A stretch of DNA of 64,000 nucleotides from Serpentinicella alkaliphila (GTDB taxonomy: Bacteria > Bacillota > Clostridia > Peptostreptococcales > Natronincolaceae). This document shows positions 1 through 8,605 of the stretch, piece by piece (position 1 is the stretch's first letter; every line of letters starts with the position of its first letter). The position numbers and the translations under genes were made by a program. The notes beneath the pieces are model-generated. The model worked only from the letters and a program-made list of their open reading frames with translations, made no database searches and was not told the DNA's origin. The DNA lies in NCBI RefSeq assembly GCF_018141405.1, contig NZ_CP058648.1, positions 1,503,001 to 1,567,000 on the forward strand, given 5' to 3'.

Positions 1-1
1 T

Positions 2-460
2 ATTAAAGTAATATGTACATCTCCATTGAGTTCTATGGCACTAACTGCTATGCTTGGTCTTCAAGGCTTAGCCATGGGTATTGCTGCTATTGCCTGTGTA
101 GGTGGATCATTTACAAATGGTATAGTATTTCATAGATTAAAATTAGGAGATAAGAGCAAAGTTATAGCTGTGATGTTAGAACCATTAACACAGGCAGATA
201 TTGTAACACAAAATCCAGTACCTATTTACTCATCTAATTTTATTGGTGGTGGATTAGCTGGAATTGGGGCATCGTATTTCGGCATAATAAATAATGCGCC
301 GGGGACTGCAGCACCAATTCCTGGTTTGCTGGCACCCTTTGGTTTTAACCCTCCAATTAATGTTATAGGGGCTATTATCATAGCTGCCATAGGTGGGACA
401 GTGGCGGGGTTAATAGGGAGTGTAGTTTTTACAAATTATAGGGCTAGAATTGAAAAATAG
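2..460 (+). CDS. PTS sugar transporter subunit IIC, PfoR-type (5' partial)
   Basis: This is the C-terminal part of a polytopic membrane protein. The frame is open to the left edge, so the gene starts before the window; the TTG at base 26 is an internal codon. The visible residues are rich in Gly, Ala and Ile and form several membrane segments. They include a SPLSSMALTAMLGLQGLA stretch and a GTAAPIPGLLAPFGFNPPI stretch that resemble the PfoR/EIIC_2 group of sugar-phosphotransferase permeases (COG3641). The family is predicted to move a small substrate across the membrane; the substrate is not known here. A short hairpin follows the stop codon, so it is probably not co-transcribed with serA. 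Confidence 0.75.
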   Translation: MKVICTSPLSSMALTAMLGLQGLAMGIAAIACVGGSFTNGIVFHRLKLGDKSKVIAVMLEPLTQADIVTQNPVPIYSSNFIGGGLAGIGASYFGIINNAPGTAAPIPGLLAPFGFNPPINVIGAIIIAAIGGTVAGLIGSVVFTNYRARIEK

Positions 461-466
461 TAATTC

Positions 467-494
467 AAGGGGGATGCTCATGCATCCCTTTAAC
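467..494 (+). terminator. Probable terminator of the PfoR-type gene
   Basis: GGGATGC at 471-477 and GCATCCC at 82-88 of the same block (482-488) pair around a TCAT loop, with two flanking G-U pairs. Only a short T-rich tail (TTTAACTAT) follows, so it is a weak intrinsic terminator. Confidence 0.5.
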
Positions 495-649
495 TATGAA
501 TATAAAAAAATTTTCGCGAATAAAATAAGCTAGAATAACTGAATATATTAACATAAAAAACTTTAAAATAATTGTTGACTTTAATTAGAAGTCGTAGTAG
601 GATATATATTAATATTTAAAAGATTTCGACAATTTAAATAGCTAATGCT

Positions 650-878
650 ATGAAAGAGACAGTAAACAGTGTATAGTTTGTAGAGAGCCAATGGTAGGTG
701 GAAATTGGTACTAGAGGCTGTTGAATCCACTCTGAAGCAGGAGAGGGAATTAACTTCTCCCGGTTGAAGCCGTTATATTCAGTAAGGTCATTTAATATTA
801 ATGACGAATCAGGGTGGCACCGCGTAAGTATAACTTTCGTCCTTGGCTTTTTAGGCTAAGGGTGGGAGTTTTTTTATT
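650..878 (+). promoter_or_regulatory. T-box riboswitch (tRNA-Ser inferred) upstream of serA
   Basis: The canonical T-box sequence AGGGTGGCACCGCG is at 811-824. It is followed by a terminator hairpin (about 831-870) whose arms carry TCCTTGGC and GCTAAGGGTGGGAGT, then a run of seven Ts. Upstream, AGAGAGCC and GAGGCT form the Stem I core. The codon in the specifier loop position is TCC at 726-728, within GAATCCACTC. Uncharged tRNA-Ser would pair there and with the T-box bulge to stabilise the antiterminator, so the serA operon is read when serine is scarce. The T-box class is certain from sequence; serine specificity is inferred from TCC and from serA downstream. It fills most of the 448-base gap between the PfoR-type gene and serA. 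Confidence 0.93.
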
Positions 879-908
879 TATATTGATAAATTAAAGGAGG
901 TTTTATAA

Positions 909-2489
909 ATGAAAATTTTAGTTGCTGAAAAAATTGCTCAAAAAGGCATCGATACATTAATGGAATCAGGCATGGAAGTAGATGTAAAATTAGGAATTAC
1001 AAGAGAGGAATTACTAGCATCAATAAAAAATTATGATGCTATTATTGTAAGAAGTGTTACAAAAATTAATGAAGAATTTTATGAGCATGCTACAAATCTA
1101 AAAGTAGTCGGAAGAGCGGGAAATGGCGTTGATAATATTGAAATGGATGGGGCTACGAAGAGAGGTATTATAGTTGTAAACACTCCAGATGCAAACACTG
1201 TATCTGCTGCAGAACATACAATCGGTTTATTATTATCGTCAGGTAGAAATATACCACAAGCAAATGCACTTATTAAAGATAAAAAGTGGGATAGAAGTAA
1301 GTTTACTGGTGTAGAGTTATTAAATAAAACGGTTGGGATAGTAGGCTTAGGCAGAATAGGTTCATTAGTAGCAACTAGGCTACAATCTTTCGGAATGCAT
1401 GTAATTGCCTATGACCCATATATCACTGATGAGAGATTTAAAAAATTTGGAGCAGAAAAAAAGGAAACACTAGCAGAATTAGTTAAAGAATCAGACTTCA
1501 TAACTGTTCATACACCAAAAACAGATGAAACTTTTGGAATGATAGGTGACGAAGAATTTAAAATTGCTAAAAAAGGTGTAAGAGTTGTGAACTGTGCAAG
1601 AGGTGGTATTATCGATGAGGCTGCATTAGAAAGAGCATTAAAAAATGGTATTGTTGCAAGCGCAGGTATTGACGTGCTTGTTGACGAACCAAATCCTGTA
1701 TCACCTTTAATTGATCTTGATAATGTAGTAATTACCCCACATCTTGGGGCAGATACTTTCGAGGCTCAAGACAATGTTGGATTAACAGTTGCAAAGGAAG
1801 TAATACATGCCCTTAGGGGAGAAATGGTTCCAAATGCAGTTAACCTACCAACTCTTCAACATCAAGAGTTAGAAAGTATAAAGCCATACTTATCACTAGG
1901 AGAAATATTAGGCAAATTCTATCATCAGCTTAGAAAAGATTCTATTAATAAAATAGAAATAATATACAGTGGTGATGTAGCTAAGTATGAAACTTCAGTT
2001 ATTACACTATCTATATTAAAGGGTATTTTTGAGCCTATATTAAAGGAACAGGTAAATTACGTAAATGCTAGCCTAATAGCTAAGAACAGAGGTATTGACG
2101 TAATAGAGGCCAAAGGGTCTGATGCACTTAATTATTTAAATCTAGTTAGAATTATAATAACATCTAAGGAAAAACAATTTACTATTGCCGGAACTATTTC
2201 AGGTAAAGGTCAGGAAAGAGTTGTAGAAGTAAATGGATATGAGTTAGATCTTAGTCCAAGTAAATATATGATAGTTGCAAAAAATATTGATAGACCGGGT
2301 ATTATCGGTCAAGTAGGGACATTACTAGGAGTAAATAAAATAAATATTGCTACAATGCAGGTTAGTAGAAACTTCAAAGGGGAAACAGCATTAATGTTTT
2401 TAACTGTTGACTCTGATGTACCAAAGCATACTTTAGAAGTACTTACAAATATTGATGGAATAGTTAAAGTAAAATTCATTAGGCTATAG
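909..2489 (+). CDS. serA: D-3-phosphoglycerate dehydrogenase
   Basis: It oxidises 3-phosphoglycerate to 3-phosphohydroxypyruvate with NAD+, the first committed step of serine synthesis in the cytoplasm. The 526-residue length fits the long bacterial form. Residues 1 to about 315 are the D-2-hydroxyacid dehydrogenase catalytic and NAD-binding domains (GLGRIG nucleotide-binding motif; NCARGG and TPHLGADT near the active site). An intervening ASB domain follows, and a C-terminal ACT domain starts near residue 455 (YMIVAKNIDRPGIIGQVG), which in this family binds serine for feedback inhibition. An AAAGGAGG ribosome site lies 10 bases before the ATG. It is the first gene behind the T-box and is followed 28 bases later by the dehydrogenase gene at 2518. 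Confidence 0.97.
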   Translation: MKILVAEKIAQKGIDTLMESGMEVDVKLGITREELLASIKNYDAIIVRSVTKINEEFYEHATNLKVVGRAGNGVDNIEMDGATKRGIIVVNTPDANTVSAAEHTIGLLLSSGRNIPQANALIKDKKWDRSKFTGVELLNKTVGIVGLGRIGSLVATRLQSFGMHVIAYDPYITDERFKKFGAEKKETLAELVKESDFITVHTPKTDETFGMIGDEEFKIAKKGVRVVNCARGGIIDEAALERALKNGIVASAGIDVLVDEPNPVSPLIDLDNVVITPHLGADTFEAQDNVGLTVAKEVIHALRGEMVPNAVNLPTLQHQELESIKPYLSLGEILGKFYHQLRKDSINKIEIIYSGDVAKYETSVITLSILKGIFEPILKEQVNYVNASLIAKNRGIDVIEAKGSDALNYLNLVRIIITSKEKQFTIAGTISGKGQERVVEVNGYELDLSPSKYMIVAKNIDRPGIIGQVGTLLGVNKINIATMQVSRNFKGETALMFLTVDSDVPKHTLEVLTNIDGIVKVKFIRL

Positions 2490-2517
2490 GCATAGAGTTA
2501 ATAAGGAGGAGCAAGAG

Positions 2518-3597
2518 ATGAGAGAGTATAAAATTGCAGTTATCCCTGGGGACGGCATCGGAAATGAAGTTATGGATGAAGGTATAAAGGTTTTGAATTT
2601 ATTTGCAGAGCTTAAAGGGGATATTAAATTTACTTATGAGTATTTCCCATGGGGCTGTGAATATTATTTAAAAACTGGAAAAATGATGGACGATAATGGA
2701 CTTGATATATTAAAAGGATTTGACTCTATTCTATTAGGAGCCGTTGGATATCCAACTGTGCCAGATCATATTTCACTACATGGTCTTTTAATAAAAATAC
2801 GTCAAGGTTTCAATCAATGTGTAAATCTAAGACCAATAAAGCTACTTCCTGGTGCACCATGCCCACTTAAGGATAAGGCACCAGAGGATATAGATTTTGT
2901 AGTTATTAGAGAAAATGTTGAAGGTGAGTACTCTGGTGTTGGTGGAATTAGATTTGCGGATAAACCAGAGGAGATTGCTATACAAACCTCAGTATTCACT
3001 AGAAAGAATACTGAAAAAGTTATGAAATATGCTTATGATTTAGCTGAAAAGAGAAATAAAAAGAAAAAATTAACTAGTACAACTAAATCAAATGCTTTAA
3101 ATTATAGTATGGTATTTTGGGATAAGGTATTCGGTGAAATCGGTAAGCAATATCCAGAGGTTGAAACAGAATCAATCCATGTGGATGCAATATCAATGTT
3201 TTTTATACAAAAACCACAAAATTATGATGTAGTAGTTGCTTCAAACCTATTTGGAGATATAATTACAGATTTAGGTGCTGCACTACAAGGTGGTTTAGGA
3301 TTTGCTGCAAGTGGAAATCTTAACATTGAAAAGGAATTCCCATCAATGTTTGAGCCAGTTCACGGATCAGCTCCAGATATTGCAGGCAAAGGTTTGGCTA
3401 ATCCAATAGCAATGATTTGGACTGCTAAAATGATGCTTGATGATTTATTAGAAGATCCTAAAGCAGAAGAAATAATTAATGCCATAACAGATGTGCTAGT
3501 TGAGGGGAAAAGCCTAACACCTGATTTAGGTGGAAAAGCAACTACTCAGCAGGTCGGAGATGCAATCTGTCATAAGCTTAAAGCTAGATTAGTTTAA
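2518..3597 (+). CDS. Tartrate/D-malate dehydrogenase-like beta-decarboxylating dehydrogenase
   Basis: A 359-residue member of the isocitrate/isopropylmalate dehydrogenase fold. The N-terminus IAVIPGDGIGNEV, the RPIKLLPGAPCPL region, RENVEGEYSGVGG (catalytic Tyr) and the TTKSNALNY Lys segment are all present, as is the EPVHGSAPDIAGKG C-terminal block. The LGAVGYPTVPDHISLHGLL stretch and WGCEYYLKTGKMM point to the tartrate dehydrogenase/D-malate dehydrogenase (TtuC/DmlA) subgroup rather than LeuB or Icd. Such enzymes oxidise 2-hydroxyacids with NAD+ and can decarboxylate the product. A strong AAGGAGGAG site precedes the ATG. Its place between serA and an aminotransferase under a T-box is unusual and suggests a role in serine or hydroxypyruvate metabolism. 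The substrate cannot be read from sequence. Confidence 0.85.
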   Translation: MREYKIAVIPGDGIGNEVMDEGIKVLNLFAELKGDIKFTYEYFPWGCEYYLKTGKMMDDNGLDILKGFDSILLGAVGYPTVPDHISLHGLLIKIRQGFNQCVNLRPIKLLPGAPCPLKDKAPEDIDFVVIRENVEGEYSGVGGIRFADKPEEIAIQTSVFTRKNTEKVMKYAYDLAEKRNKKKKLTSTTKSNALNYSMVFWDKVFGEIGKQYPEVETESIHVDAISMFFIQKPQNYDVVVASNLFGDIITDLGAALQGGLGFAASGNLNIEKEFPSMFEPVHGSAPDIAGKGLANPIAMIWTAKMMLDDLLEDPKAEEIINAITDVLVEGKSLTPDLGGKATTQQVGDAICHKLKARLV

Positions 3598-3610
3598 AAA
3601 TATAATACTT

Positions 3611-3649
3611 TAATTAAATCCAGAAGCCTTTGGCTTTTGGATTTAATTA
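3611..3649 (+). other. Intergenic hairpin inside the serine operon
   Basis: An 18-base arm (3611-3628) pairs with 3632-3649 around a TTT loop, with 17 Watson-Crick pairs and one G-U. No T-run follows. It is therefore not a typical terminator and may be an mRNA stabiliser or processing site between the dehydrogenase and aminotransferase genes. Confidence 0.7.
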
Positions 3650-3672
3650 TCGGTTAATAAAGGAGGGTTACT

Positions 3673-4746
3673 ATGCATAAAAAATTGTTTATACCAGGTC
3701 CAGTAGAAGTTTCAGAGGACGTTCTTCAAAAGATGGCAACGCCAATGATAGGACATAGAAGTAAGGATGCTTCAATACTACAAAGAAGTATTTCAGATAA
3801 AATGAAAAAGTTAATGTATACAAAAGAGGAGATTCTATTGTCTACTTCCTCGGGTAGTGGACTAATGGAGGGTGCAATACGTTCGTGTACTAGAAAAAGA
3901 GCTGCAGTATTTTCAGTAGGGGCATTTGGTAATAGATGGTTTGAAATGGCAGAGGCTAACAATGTGCCAGCAGATTTATTTAAATCTGATTTAGGAGAAC
4001 CAACTACGGCTCAAATGGTGGATGAAGTACTTGCAACTGGAAAATATGATCTTGTTACAATAACCCATAATGAAACTTCTACGGGTATTACTAATCCAAT
4101 AGAAGAAATTGCAGAAGTTATAAAGAAGTATCCTGAAATTGTATTTTGTTTAGATACTGTTAGTTCATTAGGCGGAGTAAAAATAGAAGTCGATAAATTA
4201 GGTGTTGATATTTGTATTACATCAACACAAAAGGCATTAGGGCTACCTCCAGGGATGGCCATTTGTTCAATGTCTAAGAAGGCAGTTGAGGCAGCAAAAA
4301 ACGTAAAATTTAGAGGTGTTTATTTAGACTTATTAACTTTACACAAGTATATTCAAAAGAAAGATTATCAGTATCCGTCTACTCCCTCTTTATCACATAT
4401 GTTTGCTTTAGATTATCAGCTAGATAAAATATTAGAAGAAGGCTTAGATAACCGTTTTGCCCGTCATGAGGAGATGGCTAATATAGTTAGGGATTGGGCA
4501 AAGAAAAATTTTGAGCTTTTCTGTGAAGAAAAATATTCTTCTGCTACTTTGACTACAATCAAAAATACAAAAGAGATAAGTGTAGCAGATCTTAATAAAA
4601 AGTTAGGTGAACGCGGATATGCAATATCTAATGGGTATGGAGATCTAAAAGAGAAAACCTTTAGAATTGGTCATATGGCTGAGACTACTGTAGAAGAGGT
4701 CAAAGTACTTTTAGCTGAAATTGAAGATATTCTAGGTTTAAAATAA
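3673..4746 (+). CDS. Class V aminotransferase (serine-pyruvate/alanine-glyoxylate or phosphoserine type)
   Basis: A 357-residue PLP enzyme. The N-terminal FIPGPVEVSEDV and PMIGHRSKD are typical of the alanine-glyoxylate/serine-pyruvate aminotransferase family. STQKALGLPPGM carries the PLP-binding lysine at residue 187, and LDTVSSLGG has the cofactor Asp. In Clostridia and some other lineages such enzymes stand in for SerC and make phosphoserine from phosphohydroxypyruvate; its place in a serA operon supports that use, but transamination of hydroxypyruvate is equally possible. The start has GGAGGG 7 bases upstream. It is followed after 14 bases by the DUF1015 gene. Confidence 0.9.
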   Translation: MHKKLFIPGPVEVSEDVLQKMATPMIGHRSKDASILQRSISDKMKKLMYTKEEILLSTSSGSGLMEGAIRSCTRKRAAVFSVGAFGNRWFEMAEANNVPADLFKSDLGEPTTAQMVDEVLATGKYDLVTITHNETSTGITNPIEEIAEVIKKYPEIVFCLDTVSSLGGVKIEVDKLGVDICITSTQKALGLPPGMAICSMSKKAVEAAKNVKFRGVYLDLLTLHKYIQKKDYQYPSTPSLSHMFALDYQLDKILEEGLDNRFARHEEMANIVRDWAKKNFELFCEEKYSSATLTTIKNTKEISVADLNKKLGERGYAISNGYGDLKEKTFRIGHMAETTVEEVKVLLAEIEDILGLK

Positions 4747-4760
4747 AGGAAGTGAAATGT

Positions 4761-6017
4761 ATGATTACATTAAAGCCATTTAAGGCTATAAGACCTCAAA
4801 AAGAACTAGTTGAAAAAGTAGTTTCTCTTCCGTATGATGTAATGAACATTGAGGAAGCTAAGGAAATGGCAAAAGGCAACCCCTATAATTTTTTACATGT
4901 AACAAGGGCTGAAATAGACATAGAAGAATTGAAAAATCCTTACAGTGAAATTGTATATAAAAAATCTAAAGAGAATCTATATAAGATGGTAGATGAAAAT
5001 ATTTTATTTAAGGATAAAGAGCCAAGATTTTATATTTATCGTCAGACTATGAATGGTAGGGCTCAAACGGGGATAGTTGGCTGTGCATCAGTTGATGATT
5101 ATCTAAACGGAAAAATAAAAAAGCATGAGTTTACTCGTTATGAAAAAGAAATAGATAGGATAAACCATTTTGACTATTGTGATGCTAATACAGAACCAAT
5201 TTTTTTAACCTATAAAAAAGATGAAGTTATAAATAATATAATTAATAGATGGACAGAATTTCATTTACCAGAATATATGTTTAATACTAAGGATGGAGTT
5301 AAGCATATTTTGTGGTGTGTAACAGATAATTTAGTAATCGAACAAATTCAACTTCAGTTTAAAAAGGTAGATTCCCTTTATATTGCGGATGGTCATCATA
5401 GAACTGAGTCTGCTGTAAAGGTTGCATTGAAAAGAAGAGCGCAGTTTCCTAACTACACTGGTCAGGAGGAATATAACTATTTCATGACTGTAACCTTTCC
5501 TCATGAGGATTTGTACATTATGGATTATAACAGAGTGGTTAAGGATTTAAATGGTTTATCTGAAATGGACTTCATTGAAAAGGTGAAAGAAAACTTTTTG
5601 ATTGAAAAGGTTGAGGGACAATTTAAACCTGAAAAGCAGCATACTTTTGGAATGTTTTTAGAGGGTCAGTGGTGTAAGCTAGAAGCAAAGCCTGAAACAT
5701 ATATTAATAAAGATATCATATCTAGACTAGATGTAAGTATATTACAAAAATATTTATTGCACCCTATTTTGGGTATAGATGACCCTAGAAGTAATAAGAG
5801 AATTGATTTTGTTGGGGGAATTAGAGGTTTAGCTGAACTTGAACAGCGGACTATAAGTGATATGAAAGTAGCGTTTTCTATGTATCCTACAACAATTGAA
5901 GAATTAATAGAAATAGCAGATAAGGGTGAAGTAATGCCACCTAAATCCACTTGGTTCGAGCCAAAACTATTAAGCGGATTATTTATTCATACATTAGATA
6001 CAGAATATTTATTATAA
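4761..6017 (+). CDS. DUF1015 family protein
   Basis: A 418-residue soluble protein beginning MITLKPFKAIRPQKELVEKV, matching the DUF1015 family in N-terminus and in the YIADGHHRTESA motif (around residue 210), which looks like a metal or substrate site. No membrane segments are seen. The biochemical function is unknown to me. The family often sits next to serA and a class V aminotransferase in clostridia-like genomes, so a part in serine metabolism is likely by context. I chose ATG 4761 because AAAGGA ends at 4750, ten bases upstream; the in-frame GTG at 4752 is too close to it. A terminator follows, so this is the last gene of the operon. Confidence 0.88.
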   Translation: MITLKPFKAIRPQKELVEKVVSLPYDVMNIEEAKEMAKGNPYNFLHVTRAEIDIEELKNPYSEIVYKKSKENLYKMVDENILFKDKEPRFYIYRQTMNGRAQTGIVGCASVDDYLNGKIKKHEFTRYEKEIDRINHFDYCDANTEPIFLTYKKDEVINNIINRWTEFHLPEYMFNTKDGVKHILWCVTDNLVIEQIQLQFKKVDSLYIADGHHRTESAVKVALKRRAQFPNYTGQEEYNYFMTVTFPHEDLYIMDYNRVVKDLNGLSEMDFIEKVKENFLIEKVEGQFKPEKQHTFGMFLEGQWCKLEAKPETYINKDIISRLDVSILQKYLLHPILGIDDPRSNKRIDFVGGIRGLAELEQRTISDMKVAFSMYPTTIEELIEIADKGEVMPPKSTWFEPKLLSGLFIHTLDTEYLL

Positions 6018-6024
6018 CAATTTT

Positions 6025-6070
6025 AACTACTTGAATTCTATCAAATAGATGTTCAAGTAGTTTTTATTTT
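6025..6070 (+). terminator. Intrinsic terminator of the serine operon
   Basis: AACTACTTGAA (6025-6035) and TTCAAGTAGTT (6052-6062) form a perfect 11-bp stem. It is followed by TTTATTTTAT. Confidence 0.9.
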
Positions 6071-6140
6071 ATGAGGAATTAAGTGGAGTTTGATTACACA
6101 AAATATATATGTTTTTAACTTGAATTTAAGGAGTGTATAT

Positions 6141-6764
6141 ATGGAAGATAAAAAAACTCAAATAATTTTTACTAGTACTAGTCCATACTATATTGTTAAT
6201 GGAAAAAATATTATGTATCAAAATGAGAGTATTGGGGATTTGAAGTCAGTCATAGCTCTATGTCGTTGCGGGCAATCTAAATCTATGCCATATTGTGATG
6301 GCTATCATGAGAGAACTGGTTTAAAAACCGAAAAGTCAGAGGAAAGAGCTGAAAACAAATGGAAGGATTATACTGGAGAAGATATTACTGTTCATTTTAA
6401 TCTAGGCTTATGTAGTCATGGACAAACTTGCTTACATGGTCTCCCTGATGTTTTTAATATTAATGAGAAGCCTTGGATTAATGTTGATAAGGCTTCTGTA
6501 GATGAAGTAATTGATGCGGTCCGAAATTGTCCTTCAGGGGCATTAACATATACTAAGGATGGAGAATATGTAACGGAATTTGAATATGATGAAAAAATCA
6601 CCATAGTGGACAAAGGACCTTTAGTAGTAAAGGGCAACGTAGAGCTTGTGGATGATAGAAATAGCTTAGATGAACTAGTTTCTAAAAATAGATTTACTCT
6701 ATGTAGATGTGGTAAGTCTAAGAATAAACCATTCTGTGATGGAGGTCATAATAATAAAGAATAG
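6141..6764 (+). CDS. CDGSH iron-sulfur protein with central Fer4_19-like domain
   Basis: A 207-residue protein with two CDGSH-type iron-sulfur sites. The N-terminal site has C41, C43, C52 and H56 (CRCG...CDGYH); the C-terminal site has C188, C190, C199 and H203 (CRCG...CDGGH). Each should hold a 2Fe-2S cluster by three Cys and one His. Between them, CSHGQTCLHGLPDVF and NCPSGAL form a divergent 4Fe-4S domain of the Fer4_19/DUF1271 kind. This domain combination is known in bacteria; a redox or Fe-S handling role is probable but the partner is unknown. The start at 6141 is supported by AAGGAG at 6128-6133; upstream in-frame starts lack such a site. Confidence 0.88.
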   Translation: MEDKKTQIIFTSTSPYYIVNGKNIMYQNESIGDLKSVIALCRCGQSKSMPYCDGYHERTGLKTEKSEERAENKWKDYTGEDITVHFNLGLCSHGQTCLHGLPDVFNINEKPWINVDKASVDEVIDAVRNCPSGALTYTKDGEYVTEFEYDEKITIVDKGPLVVKGNVELVDDRNSLDELVSKNRFTLCRCGKSKNKPFCDGGHNNKE

Positions 6765-6850
6765 ACTTAGAATTTTAAGTTTTGTATATTATATATATAT
6801 AGTTAATACAAATTTAATTATATATTATAGATAAGAATGAGGTATTGATT

Positions 6851-7327
6851 ATGAATAAAATAAAAGTAGCGGTTATATCAGATACCCATGGTTTAGTTAG
6901 ACCACAATTGATTGAAGAGCTTGCAGGCTGTGATTTAATAATACACGCAGGAGATATTGGTAGTAATGAGGTTATTAACGAGCTAGAAAAAGTTGCACCT
7001 GTCAGGGCTGTAAGGGGAAATGTTGATAGGGAAGAATGGTGCCTTAAATTTCCCAAAAGTGATGTTATTGAACTGGGCGATAAGTATGTTTACTTAATAC
7101 ATAATATAGAGGATTTAGATATTGAACCAACAGCCGGGGGATTTGATATAGTTATTTATGGCCATTCCCATAAACCGTCGGTAGAAGAGAAAAAAGGTGT
7201 TATTTATTTAAATCCTGGGAGTGTAGGGCCTAGAAGATTTAATTTGCCAATTTCATATGCAATTTTAGAAGTCAAAAAGAATAGTATTAGCCAGAGTCTT
7301 ATCACAATTACAAATAAAAATATGTAA
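6851..7327 (+). CDS. YfcE/MJ0936-type metallophosphoesterase
   Basis: A 158-residue calcineurin-like phosphoesterase. The metal ligands are visible in order: SDTHG (about residue 11), HAGDIGS, RGNVDRE, and YGHSHKP with NPGSVGPRR near the end. Small stand-alone members of this family hydrolyse phosphodiesters in the cytoplasm, often with broad specificity. ATG 6851 has GAGG at 6839-6842. Its closest neighbours are unrelated single genes, so context does not define a substrate. Confidence 0.9.
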   Translation: MNKIKVAVISDTHGLVRPQLIEELAGCDLIIHAGDIGSNEVINELEKVAPVRAVRGNVDREEWCLKFPKSDVIELGDKYVYLIHNIEDLDIEPTAGGFDIVIYGHSHKPSVEEKKGVIYLNPGSVGPRRFNLPISYAILEVKKNSISQSLITITNKNM

Positions 7328-7406
7328 AGGTTTAGAAGGTATTTTTCTTTGCTCGTCGAATTGTTTTTTGTAGACTAAACTGCAAAAGGAAAGCGGGGGA
7401 GCTTAA

Positions 7407-7940
7407 ATGAAAGATAGTGTTACTATAGGTTTAATTGCTTTGTTATATGTAGGGATTATATTTATGTATTTAAGTAAGGTTAAAACATTTCAGAGGTTTT
7501 CAAAGGATGCATTACTAAAAGTTGAATCACAGAATTTCTTTTTTTCTAGAAAAATGCATAATATAACAACTATATTAATAGTTTCATTGTTTCTAGTCCA
7601 GCTTTACTTTGAAGTACAAAGAGGAAGAGGCATATATGGTAGTGTTGTATTTAGCCTATTATTAGTTTTTGTACTAACGGTACATTTTAAAAGTATGGCC
7701 TCAAGTATATGGCTAATCATGAAGGAAGGGGTTTTTCTATATGGACACAAACAACCTATAGAGTGGAAATATATAGAAAAATATAGTTGGAATATGAAGG
7801 CATCAACTAAATATAATGAAATATATCTAGCTGGTGAGAAAGATGCAAAGGCGAGAAATAAATTAAGATTAATAATAGATAAGGATTTGACTAAAGAAGC
7901 ACAGAAGCTTTTTAAAAGATATTCAGCAGAAAAGATATAG
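7407..7940 (+). CDS. Hypothetical membrane protein
   Basis: A 177-residue protein with hydrophobic segments at about residues 4-22, 48-66 and 74-92, then a soluble C-terminal half of about 80 residues containing VFLYGHKQPIEWKYIEKYSWN. That tail resembles small clostridial membrane proteins with a DUF5673-like end, though I cannot confirm it. The start follows GCGGGGGAGC. It stands alone between the phosphoesterase gene and a clear terminator. Function is not recognisable. Confidence 0.7.
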   Translation: MKDSVTIGLIALLYVGIIFMYLSKVKTFQRFSKDALLKVESQNFFFSRKMHNITTILIVSLFLVQLYFEVQRGRGIYGSVVFSLLLVFVLTVHFKSMASSIWLIMKEGVFLYGHKQPIEWKYIEKYSWNMKASTKYNEIYLAGEKDAKARNKLRLIIDKDLTKEAQKLFKRYSAEKI

Positions 7941-7948
7941 AATTACTT

Positions 7949-7984
7949 AACCCTAAAGAAATTAATGTTCTTTAGGGTTTTAAA
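7949..7984 (+). terminator. Intrinsic terminator
   Basis: AACCCTAAAGAA (7949-7960) pairs perfectly with TTCTTTAGGGTT (7968-7979) around a seven-base loop, followed by TTAAAA. Confidence 0.88.
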
Positions 7985-8136
7985 ATATAAGAAATGCCGA
8001 AAACAATAAAATATGTATGTTATAATATGAATAAAGTAGTAAAATGAGTAGTTTTGTAGAGATAAAATACATCGAAGCTAAAGAAAAGAATCTTTAAGAT
8101 ATATGTTTTAGATATATAAGATAGGAGGAATTTAAA

Positions 8137-8547
8137 ATGTTGTATGAATTAATTGAGCAGGGATTTGGTGAGAAAGAGGATTTTAACTGTGCTGAAAAAA
8201 TTTTATATGGGGCAAATCAAGTATATAATCTAGGCTTAGATAAAAAGGCATTAAAGCTATCAGCTGGATTCGGTGGCGGTATGGCAATTGGAACTGTTTG
8301 CGGTGCATTAACTTCATCAATTATGGTTTTAAGCCATCTATTTGTAGAAGAGATCGCCCATGAAAGTATTAGAATAAAAAAGTTATCGAAGGAGCTTCTA
8401 GATAGATATGCAGAAGAAATGGGAAGTGTAGACTGTAAGCCTTTAATGAAATCTCATAGAACAAAGGAACATAAGTGTTTACATGTAGTTTCAGCTGCTG
8501 CAAAAATACTAGATGATATAGTTTTAAGGGAACAGAAAAATAGTTAA
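8137..8547 (+). CDS. C_GCAxxG_C_C family protein
   Basis: A 136-residue protein with the Cys and Gly pattern of the C_GCAxxG_C_C family: DFNCAEKIL, then GFGGGMAIGTVCGALTSS, then VDCKPLM and HKCLHVV. The four cysteines are the family signature and are thought to hold a metal or act in redox chemistry; the true role is not known. A GGAGG site precedes the ATG at 8137. A TATAAT at 8021-8026 may belong to its promoter, but no good -35 box is seen. Confidence 0.85.
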   Translation: MLYELIEQGFGEKEDFNCAEKILYGANQVYNLGLDKKALKLSAGFGGGMAIGTVCGALTSSIMVLSHLFVEEIAHESIRIKKLSKELLDRYAEEMGSVDCKPLMKSHRTKEHKCLHVVSAAAKILDDIVLREQKNS

Positions 8548-8605
8548 TATAGTTAATATTATTAATAATAAGCGCTAAACAACATAGATATATTTTGGAG
8601 GAACT

